From Macropodus opercularis (Eukaryota; Chordata; Actinopteri; Anabantiformes; Osphronemidae), in assembly GCA_030770545.1 (NCBI GenBank), contig CM061098.1, forward strand, positions 18,256,001 to 18,320,000: 64,000 nt of DNA. Direction: 5' to 3'. The translations under genes and the position numbers were made by a program. Positions within the stretch are counted from its first letter, which is position 1. Each line of letters begins with the position of its first letter. Below the pieces are notes generated by a model. That model was not told where the DNA came from, ran no database searches, and saw only the letters and a program-made list of their open reading frames with translations. Of the stretch, positions 59,401 through 64,000 are shown piece by piece.

Positions 59401-62400
59401 ATTCTGCTTATAAGGCAGAAAAGTGAGCAGTTATTCGAGGTAACCTTTCATTCAAGCTAACTTTGCTTTGATTGCTGTACCAGTTCACAGCTGTAGTAAC
59501 GTTGTTCTTTGTTATTTTACTTGGTAGTAAAAACTTCTAATGGTTAATAATTAAATGATAAAAATGCGATTCGTCTGGGGATTCGTTTCAAGCAGCTTGT
59601 CCGCTGGGCCCGACAGGATCAACTCGTTTGGTGACTGGCTTGGAAAATGTCCCTTTCACCTGAAGGGAGCTGTAATTTGCGGCTGATGATTTCAGTCTCT
59701 TATCTACCCTGCAGTTAAGTGGTACTCTTGATTGGGGGGTAAAATTATAGGAGACATTAGTGGTCCCTGCGCAAAACTTTTCTTGTACTAGCAATTACTA
59801 TTCAAGCAATTGGACAGCAAAGATGTGCTCAGGGACACTAAACAGGCCACACGGCACAATACAGGGTTTCTCCTCTGAGGAAATGAGCATTTGATCATCA
59901 TTCTGCAGCCATGTCACCAACAACTGCCTCATCCTCTGCCTCCTAGGATCATAACAATAAATGAACGCTGCTGACCGGGGGGACGAGGGCGGGGGCTGAC
60001 TAATGAGGAATTTTAGACACCCCTCATTCTACACAAAAAATCCCATAAATCTTTCTGTGAGGTGATTGGTTTCGTAGTTCCAAGGTCCGCTGCCATTCAT
60101 CATGCAGCATGTGTGAAACCTAATCAGTCAGAAAGGCTGCTGCTTTAGGCGCACTTTGAGGAAATTCTGTGATAACTTCCAACGAACGATGGATAGGTGG
60201 GAATGTGATTGATAGACTGAGTCTGATCCCTATACATGCACACTAGCAGTCACAAGGTTGGGTTTACGCCTAAACCTCAAACAACACTGAGGACATTAAA
60301 ATGGTGGAAGACAAACACAGAATCATGTTGTTGAATTGTTGAATGTTCCGGAACGTTGAACGTGTTCATGTATCACGTTTTTCCTTTTTCTTTCTTGAGG
60401 TGGTCTCCTGAAATAGTGTCCAAGCACCCTGAGCAGAGAGCTTCCAGAGGTGAGGAGATCTGGTTGGCAGCTTAGATGTAGATCGGGTGATTGTGGAGGC
60501 AGTGCGTGCCTGCTTGCTCTCCTACTGGCCTCGTTAAATTCTCCAGTACGTACATAGTTAGCTCTTCATGGTGTTGTTGTTCCTGCTCTGCAGTGATTTT
60601 GATTTGCTTTGGTAGTAGTTTCTCTCCCGCTTGTGGTGATTTTGATTTTATTAGTTAGTGAGCTTTCGTTTGTTTGTATTTCAACTGGTAGCTTGTTTAT
60701 TTCCCATCTAAATTTAGTCTTTTTCTTTTTTGACCGTCCAGCCCGCAGTAATATTTCCTTATTGCGATAAACAGAAGACTTAGCTGTTGCATCTCTCTGG
60801 GTCCGAATTCTGCTTGTTCTAAGCTGTAACAGTCTGCTGACGAGCGCGTCGCTGCTGTGCCTGTCCGTGTGCGCCGCTCGCTTAGAGAACCAATCAGGGG
60901 ACAGTGTTCCAGCTGAGGAATCCTCACGCCACACACAGGCTGGGAATCACTGCTGTAGAGGACATGAGAAGGAAAGGAACAAGTTGGCCGTGACTCTAGA
61001 GAAGTTTCCCTCTGCATAGCAATTACGAAACAAACTCAGACGTGTGCACTGCGAATCTAACCACGACATCTTTTCCAGTGTCCTCTCAACGATTGGATCA
61101 TCTAAAACACTTTAAACTGATTCCTATTAAAGTTTCTTTTCCTTCTCAACGTTGTCCTTTTACTGACTTGCTTTGCCTTTAAAAATGAAAGCGTGTAGCT
61201 CCACCAAACACGGGACATATATGAAAACAAATGATTTTAGTCCCGTGTCGTGTGACACGTTTTCCCTCATCCTCAGTGCAGGTCGTAAACAAGACGTCTC
61301 TGTCTTGTCTCATTAGTATTTCAGGTGGTCGGGTCAACAGAGTGTGTGTTTGTCGTTCATATGCCAGACTTGTAACCTGTGCTCTCCGGTGACATCTGCA
61401 GCTTCTTTTACTGGGAGCAGTCATCTGGCTCATCAGCAGTAATAACCTCTATAGATCTGTAACGCTCCTGCTGGAACTGAAAGTGACAGTGAAACTGGTT
61501 GAACTGTACTAACACCGTGTTGTGTTATTCTCTATTTTTAAGTGAAAGCCTGATGTGGAAGAGAATCCAGAGGCAGGATGGCTGTAATGAACTGGAAACC
61601 AAAGCATCACGTGCATATCAGCCAAGCAATGTGAGAGAATGTGTCTCAGTCTGGGGTACAGGCATATTCACAGGACGTCATCTTTCTTAGTTGCCAGGTT
61701 GGATGTTTGACTATAGACCTGTACCCTAACCGGCTCTGTCTCTGTTGTCCCGCTTCACTCATTCTGGGTTAAAGGTTAAAGGGTTTTGTATTGTGGACTT
61801 AATGTGAATGATGTTTTGTGAACTGGATTCTGAATTTGGGCTGAAGGACTATATTTTCAAAATACTGTGTGTGCTTTACTGAAGGCAAATAGGTTTTAAA
61901 TTGTCTTGTCATCCCAACTGGGAGGGACTCAGCATGTTAATGCACACAGCTGAAGTGCGCCTTACTGATAAGCTGGCAGTGGGATTGATGTGTCAAGGGT
62001 TGCAGCCAGGAGAACTTCAGCAATAATTGCAGTTGGAGCGGCAGTGTTTCAGTCAGTAGTGTTCTATTCACAGCTCCTGGCTGCTCATTGTTTTCTAAAT
62101 GGTTGAGAAAAGGCTTGAGTCTTTAAATGATTCAACACCTCCCCTAGAATTTAACAAGAATTTCAAATTTGTTCTGCAAATATTCTGTTGCTGATTTGGC
62201 TTCTTTTCCAGGGATGGAAAAATGCAAGCTCAGAGTCAAAGCAAAGGTCCGCGAGGATGAGGCAAAAGAAAGGTCCAGCAGTCTAAGCGCAGGTCATTTT
62301 GTCATTCATTTGGCAACTCTAGCAATTTATAGGCTGATCTTTGAAGCTGAAGAAAACAGTTATTCTATTGTCTAGATGTCACTTTTGCTTTTAAAATGTA

Positions 62401-62984
62401 TTTTAAGGAAACAGAAGATCACAGCAATGCTGGAAATGCCAACAGCACTAACTTTAGGATAAGAACACAGTCACTGTGAAGCAGGAACGTACCACTGACT
62501 GACTAGGAATCTAAATCACTGCAAAGGCAGGAGAAGACTATTAATTTAGGGTAAACTAGAAACACTGCAAAGCAGACAAACAAAATGGCTAACTAACAAA
62601 CTTACTTTCACAAGCACTAACGGAGGAAGCAGGACAAGGAAGACACCAGCAATGACCACACAGAAGGTCTCAGTATCTCAACCAGAGGGAAACCACCAAC
62701 AGCTGGCAACACACACACACAACAAGGCACAATACAGCCAACATAAACTCCACATCACACCCAACTGCTCCTCCCTGCTAGAGGAGCAAAGCAATCGTAT
62801 CGGTCAGTAGATAGCGAGTCGAGTCATTACTTACACTACTCAGGGACATGTCTTCAACCAAGGAAAAAAGTTATGACAAAATGTTTTTGATAAAATCATA
62901 ATTACCAATAACTTACTGTATATCCGCTGCAGTTTTTCGGTTTCATACCATTGACTTATTAGGGACTGTTTTCAGTTTGGTGCC
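59401..62984. other. Unannotated unique sequence
   Basis: No gene recognised. The patch at 60580-60860 has LTR-like features (GGGTCCGAATTC, AAGCTGTAACA) but no partner or boundary, so it is not called. The 122-codon and 106-codon minus-strand frames over it show no motif. Confidence 0.5.
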
Positions 62985-63245
62985 TTATTGTGACGGTTGC
63001 ACTGCTGTGGATAGCAGGTGGTGGAGCCAAATGCAGACTCAGACTAGGACTTGACTTGACTACATGACTACATGACAAAGCATAGACTCACATGACACAG
63101 GAACCACAGGCAGCAACATCCTCACATATCCACGACAGACCGACAAAGGACAGAGACACTAGGCAAGACTTCAATACAAACTAAACAGCAAATTAAACAC
63201 AGGTGTAACCACTAATTACAGGGGAGGAGAACAGATGAGATACTG
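62985..63245 (-). mobile_element. LTR fragment related to the 31-34 kb element
   Basis: CAGGTGGTGGAGCCAAATGC followed by AGACTCAGACTAGGACTTGA matches the reverse complement of the 3' end of the 31-34 kb LTRs (GGTGGTGGACCCAGACGCAG, ACTCAAGACGAGGAC). ACACAGGTGTAACCACTAAT matches the reverse complement of their 5' part (ACACAGGTGTAAACAATAAC). The middle is diverged. No internal region or second LTR is present, so it looks like a solo LTR. Its 5' end is cut where the Tc1-like element at 63247 begins. Confidence 0.6.
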
Positions 63246-63246
63246 A

Positions 63247-63602
63247 CATACACTACACAGCCCAAAGTATCAAAGCTGCCCTGAGTCATATGAACCTAGT
63301 GGTCGTTCCTCATCCATAGGGATCAACATGACGTCGCTCCTCCCTTTGCAGCTAGAACAGCTTCAGCTCTGATGGGAAGCTTGTCCACAAGGTTTAGTGT
63401 GTTTGTGGGAGTTTTCCATCGTTCTTCTCTCAGTCTCTGCTCTGATTCATCCAAAGGTTCTATGGGGTTGAGGTCAGGACTCAGGCCAGTCAAGCTCATC
63501 CACAGCAGACTCTGTCGTCATGTCTTCATGGACCTTGCTTTGTGGACGGATTCCCATTATTTGGATGGAGGAGCCAATACTTTTTGGCAACATAGTGTAT
63601 GT
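63247..63602 (-). mobile_element. Internally deleted Tc1-like element
   Basis: The left end ACATACACTACACAGCCCAA and the right end GGCAACATAGTGTATGTA are inverted copies with several mismatches, each next to the conserved AAAGTAT/ATACTTTTT inner part. Inside, the minus strand still reads SPDLNPIEPLDESEQRLREE and a LVDKLPIRAEAVLAAKGGAT segment. That is the transposase C-terminus with the catalytic Glu. The two Asp motifs and most of the gene are deleted. At about 355 bp it is a MITE-sized derivative of an autonomous Tc1-like family, different from the one at 55467. Confidence 0.8.
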
Positions 63603-64000
63603 ACGAAAGGAACCTGGATGAAGAGTCTTAGTAAAGTGCATGTGTGCAGATCTTAAGGTAACATGTTTGGCTGCCTGTCTGTACCTAAATTACCACTTTA
63701 ATATATTTTCAAAAAGGTTCCAAAGAATGCGGCGAATGGAAAAATTGAGCCCTTCTCAGTAAAAAACAAGCTATTTTTAGTCGTCTAATATGAGTGAAGC
63801 ACTGGCAATATTTCTGGATGATTGGCTGTGATGGCTGGCTGATTCACAAGCCCACTGATTGGCTGAGTGCTTGAATGGATGGCTGGTTAAATAAATTGCC
63901 AGATGACTGCATTACTAGCTGACTAAACACTTGCACTGAACAAACTGCAGAATGAAGCAGCACACAGCACGAAAACGGGTCAAGGGACACACACACATCA
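63603..64000. other. Unannotated sequence
   Basis: No gene or repeat recognised, apart from loose TGGCTG-rich repeats near 63820-63890. Confidence 0.5.

Noticed and set aside
60580..60860. Possible further LTR
   Set aside because: It has a T-rich body and GGGTCCGAATTC ... AAGCTGTAACA, but no second LTR, no defined 5' boundary and no target duplication.
63372..63656. 94-codon plus-strand frame
   Set aside because: It is the antisense of the Tc1-like transposase C-terminus in a deleted element.

Overview
The window looks like non-coding nuclear DNA of a teleost fish, most likely a percomorph. The evidence is the mix of dispersed repeats: broken Tc1-like transposons, a chromodomain Ty3/Gypsy relic, a young Gypsy-like LTR element, tRNA-derived SINEs with A/B boxes, tail-type repeats found throughout fish genomes, TTAA-flanked palindromic MITEs and (CA)n microsatellites. 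There are no closely packed ORFs, operons or ribosome binding sites. I recognise no host protein-coding gene and no rRNA or functional tRNA gene. Almost all open frames of 60-170 codons are what chance gives in 64 kb, or result from tandem repeats that lack stop codons. The species assignment is inference.

Layout. 1-10.9 kb is mostly unique sequence with (CA)n tracts, a cluster of TTAA-ended MITE pieces (4.2-4.74 kb) and two out-of-order pieces of a common fish repeat (9.04-9.55 kb). 10.93-12.87 kb is a 44-bp minisatellite of 44 core copies. 12.9-27.5 kb is mostly unique, with one intact TTAA MITE at 21.2 kb. 27.5-29.65 kb is a decayed minus-strand Ty3/Gypsy chromovirus: protease, RT, RNase H, integrase and chromodomain pieces between LTR relics. 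31.25-34.16 kb is the best-defined object: a young LTR element with 5-bp target duplications, two nearly identical LTRs, no gag or pol, and an interior dominated by a 38-bp GC-rich minisatellite. 34-43 kb carries SINEs, a MITE piece, a tail-type repeat and a DNA-transposon relic. 43.9-55 kb is largely unique, with an old local duplication at 50.2/50.9 kb and a (TA)n tract. 55.17-56.6 kb holds a common fish repeat followed by a Tc1-like element that has lost one end at a 28-bp perfect palindrome. 57-64 kb has more repeat relics, ending with an LTR fragment abutting an internally deleted Tc1-like element.

No genes act together here. The biology visible is mobile-element turnover and tandem-repeat expansion, probably in an intergenic region or large introns. 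The most interesting candidates are the non-autonomous LTR element with its internal minisatellite, the TTAA MITE family, the 44-bp minisatellite, and the duplicated AT-rich block at 50 kb.
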